Shown here piece by piece: positions 25,879 through 34,894 of a stretch of DNA of 64,000 bases. The notes under the pieces were generated by a model. The model saw only the letters and a program-made list of their open reading frames with translations, had not been told where the DNA came from and made no database searches. The DNA is from Paenibacillus sophorae (GTDB taxonomy: Bacteria > Bacillota > Bacilli > Paenibacillales > Paenibacillaceae): contig NZ_CP076607.1 in assembly GCF_018966525.1 (NCBI RefSeq), positions 496,001 through 560,000 on the forward strand, in the 5' to 3' direction. Position 1 is the first letter of the stretch. Every line of letters begins with the position of its first letter. The position numbers and the translations under genes are program-made.

Positions 25879-26352
25879 TTATTTAGAAACCGTTGGTACA
25901 AGCAGGTCGCCTAAGCCCAGACGCTGCGCAAATTCAATTCGCAATTTCTCGGAAAGCTCAGTCACTTCAGCAGCACCATCATTGACGAAATCAATGACCG
26001 ATCGTGCCGGGCGGCTGCCTGCTGGCAAAGTGACAATTCGGGCGATCTCGTCGGCGACCGCTTGCGGGTCAGCTTCCGGCGGGGTGAGAGCACTCAAGCA
26101 ATCACCAACCTGATCGAGCAGATGGTTGATCCGATCGTAAGCCAAAGTGGTTTGTTCGTCATTTGGATGACCTGCGCTTGGGAAATGTGCCGTTCCTCTT
26201 GTAAATGCACCCGGTACGACGAACGACGTTTCAATGCAAAACTTTGCAACCTCATAAGCCATCGTCGCCAACGAGTCCATTGCTGCTTTGGCCGCCACAT
26301 ACGGTCCAAGAAATGGCGGGAAGCCTGCGTAGACAGAGCGACGACCAGGCCG
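25879..26352 (-). pseudogene. C-terminal fragment of a second SDR
   Basis: About 150 codons match the end of a short-chain dehydrogenase: FPPFLGPYVAAKAAMDSLAT (the YxxxK catalytic motif), FVVPGAFTRGTAHFPSAGHP and EFAQRLGLGDLL. A frameshift lies near 26330, and homology stops at about 26352, where group II intron sequence begins. The N-terminal half with the cofactor site is missing from the window, so the gene is dead. Confidence 0.75.
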
Positions 26353-27805
26353 TAACGCAAGTGAAGCGATAGAGCCTCGTGAGATGTCCGGGGGCCGACA
26401 AGGTCGAATACTTGGAAGGCTACAGTAGATTTCCGACAAGGGCGAGGAAATCGGACTTGCTGGTAGTACTCGGAGCGCGGGAAAGCCGCGTACAGGGGGA
26501 AGCGGCAGGACAGAGTAAGCTCTTAACAGCGAAACATACCCCACACACAGAGGTGGACATCGGATGTCAACACAACTGGTTAAGATAGCAGAGAAAGCTC
26601 GGCAAGATAAGAAAATCCGCTTCACGTCACTGGCGCATCTCATCACACCTGGATTCCTAGAAGAAACGGGATGATGAATCGCAAAGGCACGAGCGGTGTA
26701 GATGGAGAAACAACGACACAATTCGAAGCGAATCTGAAAGAGAGAACAGAGGATCTATGGTTACGGCTTAGACAAAATCGCTACCAAGCTCCACCCTTAA
26801 GGCGAGTGGATATCCCAAAAGGAAATGGGAAGACACGCCCACTCGGCATCCCTACCGTGGAAGACCGCTTGGTACAACGAGCAGTAGCAAGAACCGTCGA
26901 AGCCATCTATGAACAAGATTTTCTGGGCTTATCCTACGGGTTTCGTCCGGGAAGAAATCCGCATATGACGCTTAAAGCGCTCAGAACCTGTATCGTAACA
27001 AAGAAAGTAAGGCATGTGTTCGAGGCGGATATTCGCGGGTACTTCAACCACATCAACCATGAATGGTTGATGAAGATGGTAAAGCAGCGAATATCCGCCC
27101 CCGTTGTTCTGCATCTCATCGGAAAGTGGCTGCGAGCAGGAGTGATGCAACATGGCGTGGTCACACGGAACGAAGAGGGAACGCCGCAGGGTGGTCCGAT
27201 CAGTCCGCTGCTTGCAAACATCTATTTGCACAACGTACTGGACCTCTGGTTCAAGAAACGGTGCAAGAAATATTTTCAAGGAGAAGCCTACCTCATCCGC
27301 TTTGCGGATGATTACGTCGCATGTTTCAAATACAAGCGAGATGCAGAGAATTTCCAAACGCTGTTAAACGAAAGGATGAAGAAATTCAACCTGGAGCTAG
27401 TGGAGGAAAAGACACGCCTTATGATCTTTGGACGATTTGCAAGGGAGCGAAAGGCGGAATTCGGAGAAAAGCCGGACACCTTCGATTTTCTGGGGTTCAA
27501 ACATGTCTGTGGAGTAGGACAGAAAGGTGAATTTGCGCTCATACGAATACCTAGCGTGAAGAGTTGCCGAAAATTTACGGAGCGAGTCGGGACATGGCTG
27601 AAAGCACACCGGCATTGGAAAAGGCGAGACCAACAAAAGTAGCTCACAAGAATGCTGCAAGGTTTCTACCAATATTTCGCTCTGTACCACTGCGATTACA
27701 AACTGCACAGTCTCAAGCGGCAGATTGAACGACAGTGGATAAGGTGTCTGCGCAGGAGGAGCCAGAGACATCGTCTATACTGGTCTTACTCTGATTGGGG
27801 CTGAC
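26353..27805 (+). mobile_element. Degenerate group II intron
   Basis: The segment starts with group II intron-like RNA sequence (GTAACGCAAGTGAAGC, then CCGGGGGCCGACAAGGTCGA) and carries a reverse transcriptase/maturase frame. The 5' intron terminus (GTGYG) and the catalytic domain V hairpin were not found, so both ends appear to be lost. It interrupts an SDR gene on the opposite strand. It cannot splice autonomously. Confidence 0.7.
26564..27802 (+). pseudogene. Group II intron reverse transcriptase/maturase, broken
   Basis: The original start is probably the ATG at 26564 (MSTQLVKIAEKARQ). A small deletion near 26662 shifts the frame after FLEETG; the main open frame then runs from MNRKGTSGVDGE. 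RT motifs are intact, including GIPTVEDRLVQRA, GFRPGRN, ADIRGYFNHI, GTPQGGPISPLLANI and the catalytic LIRFADDYVACF. A TAG at 27640 interrupts the maturase X domain (YQYFALYHCDYKLHSLKRQI follows in the same frame), and the C-terminus is missing. Confidence 0.85.
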
Positions 27806-27880
27806 GGCACAAGGAAAAAAAATCCGAGGCCGTCTTCTACCAACCACACAATAGAATCACCCATTCTGTTGGAAGAAGTT

Positions 27881-28800
27881 TCAAACTAAGCAAGCGAGCA
27901 AAAGTGGCAAATGACAAGTCGCTGAAGGCGGAACGCCCGGGTAAATTTCATCATAGGAGCTTTTGAGCAGTACGTACACCAGTAAGGCGAGATAAAGCTG
28001 GCTAAACACCGCATTGGGCGTAGTCCAAAACAAAGCGGGGATATATAAGTGCTGTTGATCCACCGAAAAAAGACTTCGATCTGCCAGTTTTAGACTCGTC
28101 GCCAGGATCACCGGACTGCCTGCGGGATCGCGAAACATGATAACGAGATGCCGTAAGAGTGAACCGTTTACTCCCATCCCCAACTGGCACGATACTCTTG
28201 CTAAATAGGGGATTCGGGCGACCTGCGACGCCGGGAAGGGCGCGGCTCATGGAGAACCACTTCGCCCTTCGGCCGGATCACGAAATCTCGTTTCTATTTC
28301 AATACTCGTCGAACCGCTTGCACTTCGCGTAAGCCCGGTCAGCGACATTGATGAAGGCAGAGTCGAAAAGTTCGTCGCTACTGCATATATCATGGTGATT
28401 TCCCGTCGACTCCACGACTTTGTGCGGCTGACCGGTAGACTGGCGCAAAGCCACATTGAGTTTGACGCCGGCTCGGCTTCCCTTTAAAGGTACCCACGGC
28501 AGCCGACCGATTTCAACGGTAATCTTGGTTGAATCAATAACAAGCAGTTCCTTCGGGAACTTCAGCTTCCGCTTGGTATGGCGATTGCACTTACGGATCA
28601 TGAGATGGAAAAGCTGCTTGTAAATGTCGAAGGGGACATCCTTAGCCTTTTTGGATAAACAGGAATAGTCTATGGCCTCAAGGCCGGACCGTGAGGTTCG
28701 CGGTGCACCGTCCCGATAACTCATCCACTGGCCAAATGCCGCCTGAGCAAAAAACAATAACAATCGGTACACCGTACATTTTCGGGCTGTATCCCCATAT
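27881..28800 (-). pseudogene. IS4-family transposase remnant
   Basis: Two minus-strand pieces belong to one decayed transposase. 28299-28772 encodes FPKELLVIDSTKITVEIGRL and GVKLNVALRQSTGQPHKVVE, close to the intact-looking relative at 35062 (FPKELLLIDSTTRTVGKTRL). 27881-28010 encodes the C-terminal TTPNAVFSQLYLALLVYVLL. The middle is scrambled. This element flanks the AT-rich peptide cluster on its downstream side. Confidence 0.75.
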
Positions 28801-28903
28801 TCTATCTAGTCAATGAACGGTTTGATAAAGGTGTTCAACCGGTTGATCGTTGGACTTCCAAGTCTTCTAGGGGGCTAAATGGATATGGTTACCCCAACTT
28901 TAT

Positions 28904-30157
28904 TTATGGCCGTTCATTAAGTCGACTTGTCTTTTGGGAATACTTCCTCAATTGAAACAATTGTCCTAGAATTACTACAAGCACTAATCCCATTATACTA
29001 AGTATAATCCCTTCAATTATTACAATATTTTGAATTGAAAATATGGATGCTAGAGTTCCTGCAAGTGCAGTTGCAATAGCCATTGAACTTCGATTAACTA
29101 ACCTTGAAAAACTAGTTACCTTACCAATATGATCCCCAGATGATTCTCTTTGTAATAAAGTACTGGTTATAATATTAAAAGAAGAAAGTGTGATACCAAA
29201 TATCAGTATAAATATAATAGCTACAACATTGTTATGCGGTACAAGTGATATATAAATAGAAATTGATATACCCATAAGTGTTATTAACAAACCTAACAAT
29301 AAATAAAACCTTTTTGTTAAATTTAGAATTTTAGGAATAATAATTGAACCTAGTATCATCCCCGCCCCCTGTGATGTCATGAAAATACCGATAACACTAA
29401 GATCAACATTTGAAATATTAAAATAAGTAATAAATAAAAACCCATTAGCTCCTGTAAGAAAAAAAACAACTGATTGAGTTATCATTACTTTTTGTATATT
29501 AAGTTTAGTCTTTACAAAAATAACACCTTCCTTTAAATCCCTTAATACTTCATAAATGATGTTCCTTTGTCTTCGTTTCCCAATGCTTTGATCAATAATA
29601 AATAAAGATCCAAAAGCACCAATAAAGAATGATATAGCATTAATTATGAACGTTAATTCGTAACCAAAGTAAGAAAGTGCAGTACCACCTATGATAGGTC
29701 CAACTAATAATGACACTGAGAAACTTAGTTGAAAAATAGAGTTTGAGTATGTAAGCTCTTCGTTATTAAATGTTTGTCTAATAATAGCATTTTGAGCTGG
29801 ACCAAATAAAGATGACATCATTCCTGTTCCGATGGCTGTTAAGTAAACAATCCATATTTCATTTTCTGAATGTACAAATAAAAGTAATACTGTCAATATT
29901 CCTCTTATAACATCTCCGATAATTAACAATTTCTTTTTCTTTAGTATGTCAACAATTCCACCAGAAAATAATGAGAAAATGATCATGGCTAGTAATTCAG
30001 TGAACGCTACTAAACTGGTTTGCATAGGTGATTTTGTTATAGCTAGTATCCACAGAGGTAACGCTATTAGATGAAAAGCATTAGCAATCATAGATATAGT
30101 TTGAGTTATCCAAAAAATTCTTAACTTTCCTTTTTTGAGTATACTAAAATATCGCAT
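28904..30157 (-). CDS. MFS exporter of the peptide cluster
   Basis: 417 residues from the ATG at 30157 (MRYFSILKKGKLRIFW), placed after AAGGGGGTG; upstream GTG overlaps that site. Twelve helices and the MefA/MFS_3-type features IIFSLFSGGIVDILKKKKLL and SSLFGPAQNAIIRQ are visible. The gene overlaps or abuts the peptidase gene's stop (30166) and is the last of the cluster. AT-rich codon use matches the other cluster genes. In this context it is the likely exporter of, or immunity pump for, the modified peptide. Confidence 0.85.
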   Translation of the reverse strand: MRYFSILKKGKLRIFWITQTISMIANAFHLIALPLWILAITKSPMQTSLVAFTELLAMIIFSLFSGGIVDILKKKKLLIIGDVIRGILTVLLLFVHSENEIWIVYLTAIGTGMMSSLFGPAQNAIIRQTFNNEELTYSNSIFQLSFSVSLLVGPIIGGTALSYFGYELTFIINAISFFIGAFGSLFIIDQSIGKRRQRNIIYEVLRDLKEGVIFVKTKLNIQKVMITQSVVFFLTGANGFLFITYFNISNVDLSVIGIFMTSQGAGMILGSIIIPKILNLTKRFYLLLGLLITLMGISISIYISLVPHNNVVAIIFILIFGITLSSFNIITSTLLQRESSGDHIGKVTSFSRLVNRSSMAIATALAGTLASIFSIQNIVIIEGIILSIMGLVLVVILGQLFQLRKYSQKTSRLNERP

Positions 30158-30165
30158 ATATAAAA

Positions 30166-31623
30166 TCACCCCCTTAATAACTTAGTTTTTAAATATTTTA
30201 TTAATGCATCACCATTTAAACTTCTATAACCTAATTTAGTGGAGATATCCTCAGGTGATATATAAGAACACTTTAGCCATAAATTCATTAAAAATGCAGA
30301 TGCTTCATTATTAGAAAACCATTCGTCTCCATATTTATCTTCTAAATAATTGTTGATTTGAGCAAACAAAAACCATCCCTTTATATAATTATTTGCTCCC
30401 ATAAAAAAATCTCTATCATAAAATGCAGATTTCCCACTCGCTTTGAAACCTGTTATTTCAGAAAACAATTGTCCCCAATAACTAATAGTATTTTCTTCAG
30501 CGCTTTCATTTTGATTAGAGTATTCAAATAATAACTTCGCAATATAAAAACGTACAAGATATAAAGTATTTAAAGTAGAATAATAATAATAGGATTCACT
30601 TTGACTCCCAAAAAAGGAAGTAACAAACGACTTATTAGTGACTAATCCTTCAAACAAAAATGCAAAGGCTTCACTAATGATAGGATTTATCCATAATGCT
30701 CTACCATTTGTTAAATCCTTTGTCGATCCAGCTAGGTGTAAAGCATGCCCTAATTCATGGAATAAAATTTTAAAATCATCCGCCCTGTTTCTTATGCTAT
30801 AAACCAAAATAATTTTATCTGGTATAATTAACGGAATACAAAAAGATCGTGAAAAAGATTTATCGATGATAAAGTTGACTCTTCTTAAAATGTCCCCAAA
30901 CCCCATAGTTTTTAAATAATCAAGTGTTTTATCAATTGCTTGATTATAATCACTATACCGAAAATTATCATTTAGGTTCCACAAATGAAAAGCATCGTGC
31001 CGCTCTAATTGAGATAGGGATAAATTCAACTTCTGATTTGTTACAAACTCAAGGCTAGTAAAATATATATGATTAGTTTGGTCTAAAAAAGAGTGGAGTT
31101 CCGCGAGGCTATTCGTTTTATTTATTTTTAATAACGATATACACAGATTGGTATAGTCTCCAAGGTTTAATTTTTCAGCGAAATTGTTATAGCTTTTATA
31201 TAATTTTTTATAAATAGGGTTAAGTTTATCGGTAAAAATATCTTCCACAGAAGAAAATAATTCTTTTCTATTTATTCTTGAAGGTTCAAGCAACAATCTA
31301 CTCATGGTAGTTTGTAAACTATACAATTCACCATTCCATATAATAGAATTCTGTGCTTTTTTAAGAGATAATTGATTTTGGAATGACATACCATTTATAA
31401 TTAAATTTTCCTTCATTAATTCACTTAAATATGTAATACCATCCAAATGGTTAGAGTTAATAATATTTTCTAAAGAGTTGATAATATTTTCTAAATTGAA
31501 CAATTCCGAATAATTCATGTAAATATCAGATAGTTTTTTTTTTATATTACTGCCATTATTACCATGTAAGTAAATTGCAATTTCTTGTTGAAATTTCTTA
31601 AGTGTAATAGAATCATTACTCAT
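30166..31623 (-). CDS. M3-like zinc oligopeptidase, probable leader peptidase
   Basis: 485 residues. The zinc site is H289-E290-x-x-H293 (LFHELGHALHLAG) with the third ligand probably E318 (ISEAFAFLFEG), the arrangement of the M3 family (thimet oligopeptidase/PepF clan MA). The helical N-terminal half is poorly conserved and shorter than in standard PepF (about 600 residues). AGAGGAGGTG 4 bp before the ATG gives strong translation. M3 enzymes accept short unstructured peptides, which suits removal of a leader from a 43-residue precursor. There is no signal peptide, so cleavage would happen before export. Confidence 0.78.
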   Translation of the reverse strand: MSNDSITLKKFQQEIAIYLHGNNGSNIKKKLSDIYMNYSELFNLENIINSLENIINSNHLDGITYLSELMKENLIINGMSFQNQLSLKKAQNSIIWNGELYSLQTTMSRLLLEPSRINRKELFSSVEDIFTDKLNPIYKKLYKSYNNFAEKLNLGDYTNLCISLLKINKTNSLAELHSFLDQTNHIYFTSLEFVTNQKLNLSLSQLERHDAFHLWNLNDNFRYSDYNQAIDKTLDYLKTMGFGDILRRVNFIIDKSFSRSFCIPLIIPDKIILVYSIRNRADDFKILFHELGHALHLAGSTKDLTNGRALWINPIISEAFAFLFEGLVTNKSFVTSFFGSQSESYYYYSTLNTLYLVRFYIAKLLFEYSNQNESAEENTISYWGQLFSEITGFKASGKSAFYDRDFFMGANNYIKGWFLFAQINNYLEDKYGDEWFSNNEASAFLMNLWLKCSYISPEDISTKLGYRSLNGDALIKYLKTKLLRG

Positions 31624-31657
31624 GGGTCACCTCCTCTTACAGTTTACGTCTTCTATG

Positions 31658-32305
31658 TTACTTCCTTAAAGTTTGCTCTAGGCCGATAATATACTTTGAC
31701 GAAGGAAAAACTTTTATAGCATCATATTTTTTTTTGTAATATTCAAGGGCAGTAAACATTTCTGTGCTGTAAATATTTCCAATATTATTTCCTGTGGTCT
31801 CTACTTCCATAAGAAAAAGAGTAATCTCACTACCATTTCGCAAATTATTAAAAGTGACCTTATCAAATGAAAAATATAGGGTAGGAGATAATCTATTCGA
31901 TTTTTTATGAGTTCGCTTTTGTTTAGAGATTAATGTTGGGATTAGATTATCTGTACAACAATTTAATTTACTTTGTAATGTATCTGAAATCACTTTTGAA
32001 TATTTACATCCCGTATTCATTAACTCTGCTATTTCTGCACGAATAACATGCTCTTTAAATTCACTTATATTATATTTTAATATTGACCCAACTTTTTTGT
32101 CCGGAAGAGGCCTAAGGGCTAATGAAAAATTGTTTTTTTTTAAAATGTAATCTTCACTATCAACATATAAATTCACTACCAGTTCTTCATAAGATAAATC
32201 AATTTTTAGATCCTCTGGACCTCCATCTTCAAGTGCATTTAAAAAAATATCTTCGTCTTTAAATTGAATCAATAATTCACTTTCAAAACTTTTTGGTGTA
32301 TACAT
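31658..32305 (-). CDS. CYTH-like (triphosphate tunnel fold) protein, tentative
   Basis: 215 residues, no membrane segment. I see a pattern like the CYTH/VTC tunnel fold: an N-terminal strand SELLIQFK, then VVNLYVDSEDYILKKNNFSL followed by LRPLP and GSILKYNISEF, REAEI-like VIRAEIAEL, and at the C-terminus TLFLMEVETTGNN and PSSKYIIGLEQ, similar to the SKYxxGL ending of CYTH proteins. The canonical catalytic ExExK at the N-terminus is not intact, so it may bind rather than hydrolyse. It could instead be a family I do not know. It lies 4 bp after the unknown 32310 gene. Confidence 0.5.
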   Translation of the reverse strand: MYTPKSFESELLIQFKDEDIFLNALEDGGPEDLKIDLSYEELVVNLYVDSEDYILKKNNFSLALRPLPDKKVGSILKYNISEFKEHVIRAEIAELMNTGCKYSKVISDTLQSKLNCCTDNLIPTLISKQKRTHKKSNRLSPTLYFSFDKVTFNNLRNGSEITLFLMEVETTGNNIGNIYSTEMFTALEYYKKKYDAIKVFPSSKYIIGLEQTLRK

Positions 32306-32309
32306 TTAA

Positions 32310-33038
32310 CTAAACTCCCTCTACTTCAATAGCAACGACACAATCCTCTTCTAAATCTAGTGATTTACTAAAAGAAGAACTAACTTGAATTAATGACTTT
32401 GTAGATGGACGATAATGACCTGATTTATTATTTATAATTGCTCCTTTTATTACGTTGTCCGAGTTTTTTATGAAAATCACTTCCCCAGCACCTACAGCAG
32501 TTAAGTTATAATCGTGTAATAACATTGGGTGAACAATGGGTATATCATTAAACTTTAAATATTTTCTACCCTCAATAAACTCTCTTAAAGGTATTATGTT
32601 TTTGAAAATAAAGGGTTCCATTTTACTATTTACAGCATACATATAAAAATTGTGAGCCTTAATATATTTACTTACAGCAGGGGTTGCTTTTGCAACTAAA
32701 TGTTGTACCTCACTAGCTTCTTTATATTTTTCATAATAGTATTCTCTATCAAAAATATAATGTTCTTGACCATTATTATAGATTGACTCACATCTGACAA
32801 GCAGCTCACTACTAACTCGTTTCTTCCTTGTTGTGTTGCTATAGTGCTCTTTGACTAAATTAATAGCTTTATTCAATTCCAAAATAAACTTTGCTGATTG
32901 ATCTTTGTTAAGAGTAATTCTTATTTCAAGAGCAGTCGAAAGAACATTATATTTAATAATTAATGCTGCGACAGAATAGTACCCATATCTATCACTAATC
33001 GAGTTTAGTAAACTATACATTTCATCCAATTTTATCAT
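32310..33038 (-). CDS. Peptide-cluster protein of unknown family
   Basis: About 242 residues if started at the ATG at 33038, just after the radical SAM stop; upstream TTG and GTG codons in the same frame overlap the radical SAM gene and one of them may be used. The N-terminal half is helical and charged. The C-terminal third is probably beta-rich with a compact motif, VGAGEVIFIKNSDNVIKGA then INNKSGHYRPS. I do not recognise a family with confidence. Position between the radical SAM enzyme and CYTH-like protein suggests a role in peptide modification or recognition. Confidence 0.7.
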   Translation of the reverse strand: MIKLDEMYSLLNSISDRYGYYSVAALIIKYNVLSTALEIRITLNKDQSAKFILELNKAINLVKEHYSNTTRKKRVSSELLVRCESIYNNGQEHYIFDREYYYEKYKEASEVQHLVAKATPAVSKYIKAHNFYMYAVNSKMEPFIFKNIIPLREFIEGRKYLKFNDIPIVHPMLLHDYNLTAVGAGEVIFIKNSDNVIKGAIINNKSGHYRPSTKSLIQVSSSFSKSLDLEEDCVVAIEVEGV

Positions 33039-33039
33039 T

Positions 33040-34551
33040 TCATCTATTAACAATATTATTACCACCCGATAAATATTCTTGTTCTACTTCCAAAATAAGA
33101 TCACTAACATACTTATTATTTTCTTTATGATTTTGGAGCAATTTAATAATTACAAGGAATTGAAAATTCTTTTTTATTTCTATTTTGTGATTTTTGTCCA
33201 GCAAAATATTTGATATATCGATTAATAATAAGTGAAACTTATTTGAATAAAGATTCTGAACAATATTTTTTATATAATCTGGCATGTTATTTTTATTCCA
33301 AAACAAATCCACTATTCTATTTATAATCAAAGCATACTTAATATCCTGTTCGGAAAAATGTTTGCTTTTTATAATAGAATTGAAATTATCTATTCTATAC
33401 TCATACTGAAATCTCTCTATTTGATCGAATAAGATAGTGTTTGGTAATAGTTTTAATAAATTCGAAACAATTTGTACCTTTCCAATATTAAAACAATAAT
33501 CTAACGTTTCAAACCAATTTTCTAACGTTTCATCAGGTAGTCCGATAATTGTATTAACAGTTACATTTATCCCAAATGAATTTAAGTTAGTGACAGTTTC
33601 CTCTATTTTTTTATAATCGTTCCGTCTCTTAATCAGTTTTAATGTGCCTAAATGTATTGATTGTAGACCAAGTTCCACGGATTTGAAATTAGCCTTTTTC
33701 ATTAGAAGAATTTCTTCAAATGATAAATTTTCAGGTTTTATTTCTGCATGAATAGTCCAGTCTAAATCTAGACTTATTAAATGTTCTAGCACTTCAATCG
33801 TTCTTAAGGGACTTAAATTGAATGTACCATCCAAAAAGTCTATATGTTTAGGTCTATATTTTGCGAAAAAATCTAGATCATCCTTGATTCTTGACATTGA
33901 TAAACTCCGATATGATTTATGGCCCTGATCACAAAAAGAGCAGTTAAAGGGGCACCCCCGTGAGGTTTCATATTGAATACTTCCGTTTATTAATGATTCT
34001 TCTAAAACTTCCTTAGATACTATATATGGATTTGGTAAATAATCAATTTCACCTTTCTTGACTACTTGAGGAATGAATGAACTAACTTTTCCATCCTCAA
34101 TACAAACAACTCCATTCGTAGGTTTTATTGAACCATAAGATATTATAGACTGAACTATTTTTAAGAATGGCTCTTCCCCTTCACCCACTACAATCGCATC
34201 TAATATGCCAGTTAATAAAAGATCATTTAATCGTTGATTTTTATAATCACTATGTGGACCCCCAATTACAATTCTTGCATTAGTCATTTTCATTTTTAAA
34301 TCTCTTATAATATTTAAAATGCTCTCATCGTTCCATATATAGTGAGAAGCACCTATTAAATCTGGATTGTAGTTTTCAATTGTATTTAATATTGTTTCCG
34401 GATCTGATTCATGATTAAAGCTAAAGATTTTAACATCTATATTTAAGGAGTAGTTTTCTTTGTAATAATCGAGATAGGTCTTTATTGTCCAAATACCATA
34501 TGGCGGTAAATTAAAATCTTTTGCATTAATAGTAAACAAACATATTCTCAA
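33040..34551 (-). CDS. B12-binding radical SAM enzyme
   Basis: 503 residues from the TTG at 34551, which has GGGAG 7 bp upstream; the open frame reaches further but that part spans the terminator hairpin. An N-terminal cobalamin-binding domain (residues about 1-150: PPYGIWTIKTYLDYY, NPDLIGASHYIW, RIVIGGPHSDY, VVGEGEEPFLKI) is followed by a radical SAM core with the 4Fe-4S ligands C200, C204 and C207 in TSRGCPFNCSFCDQG. The GLPDET segment and SVELGLQS are normal for the core. This class-B layout includes C-methyltransferases and cyclases that modify peptides and antibiotics. Confidence 0.92.
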   Translation of the reverse strand: MRICLFTINAKDFNLPPYGIWTIKTYLDYYKENYSLNIDVKIFSFNHESDPETILNTIENYNPDLIGASHYIWNDESILNIIRDLKMKMTNARIVIGGPHSDYKNQRLNDLLLTGILDAIVVGEGEEPFLKIVQSIISYGSIKPTNGVVCIEDGKVSSFIPQVVKKGEIDYLPNPYIVSKEVLEESLINGSIQYETSRGCPFNCSFCDQGHKSYRSLSMSRIKDDLDFFAKYRPKHIDFLDGTFNLSPLRTIEVLEHLISLDLDWTIHAEIKPENLSFEEILLMKKANFKSVELGLQSIHLGTLKLIKRRNDYKKIEETVTNLNSFGINVTVNTIIGLPDETLENWFETLDYCFNIGKVQIVSNLLKLLPNTILFDQIERFQYEYRIDNFNSIIKSKHFSEQDIKYALIINRIVDLFWNKNNMPDYIKNIVQNLYSNKFHLLLIDISNILLDKNHKIEIKKNFQFLVIIKLLQNHKENNKYVSDLILEVEQEYLSGGNNIVNR

Positions 34552-34571
34552 ATCATCACTCCCATTAGTAT

Positions 34572-34608
34572 AAAAATTGGAGCAACAGTAACTGTTGCTC
34601 CAATTTTT
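34572..34608 (-). terminator. Terminator between precursor and radical SAM genes
   Basis: AAAAATTGGAGCAACAGT (34572-34589) and ACTGTTGCTCCAATTTTT (34591-34608) are perfect 18-bp arms. On the minus strand the stem ends in TTTTT, so most transcripts should stop after the precursor gene and only a fraction read into the enzyme genes. Confidence 0.85.
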
Positions 34609-34675
34609 GAAATACTTTCTGCACCGCGTGCAGCTTCCAGCGAGCGGTGGGGCAGTACGCACTGGCAGTTAACCA

Positions 34676-34807
34676 CTATTCAGAAGTTGACCAGTTTAAC
34701 CCTTGAAGTGCTGCTCGTCCTTCAAATGTTCCTTCAGCATCTCTTAATTGATTCATAAGTTCTTCCAAGTGACTTTCATTAACATTTAAATTTTTATTTT
34801 CCTCCAT
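34676..34807 (-). CDS. Probable RiPP precursor peptide, 43 residues
   Basis: A short gene below normal ORF cut-offs. The ATG at 34807 follows a strong AAAGGTGGTG site by 6 bp, a promoter (TTGACA-16-TACAAT) lies upstream, and a terminator follows the TAG at 34676. The N-terminal 26 residues are Asn/Glu-rich and amphipathic (NVNESHLEELMNQLRDAEG), like a leader peptide; the C-terminal 17 are TFEGRAALQGLNWSTSE, a plausible core with Phe, Trp, Thr and Ser but no Cys. It lies 124 bp before a B12 radical SAM gene. A function as the substrate of the cluster is inferred from this arrangement. Confidence 0.8.
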   Translation of the reverse strand: MEENKNLNVNESHLEELMNQLRDAEGTFEGRAALQGLNWSTSE

Positions 34808-34866
34808 TTTTTTCACCACCTTTATTGGATTATTATTTGGTAGCAAAAACCACCTAATCCTTTTTT

Positions 34867-34894
34867 ATTGTAATGGAATAAATCAATATGTCAA
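34867..34894 (-). promoter_or_regulatory. Sigma-A promoter of the peptide cluster
   Basis: Minus-strand TTGACA (34889-34894, perfect) and TACAAT (34867-34872), 16 bp apart, 60 bp before the precursor ATG. Confidence 0.75.

Noticed and set aside
34609..34675. Readthrough extension of the precursor peptide
   Set aside because: The frame stays open after the TAG, but it enters the terminator hairpin and has no conserved look; judged chance.
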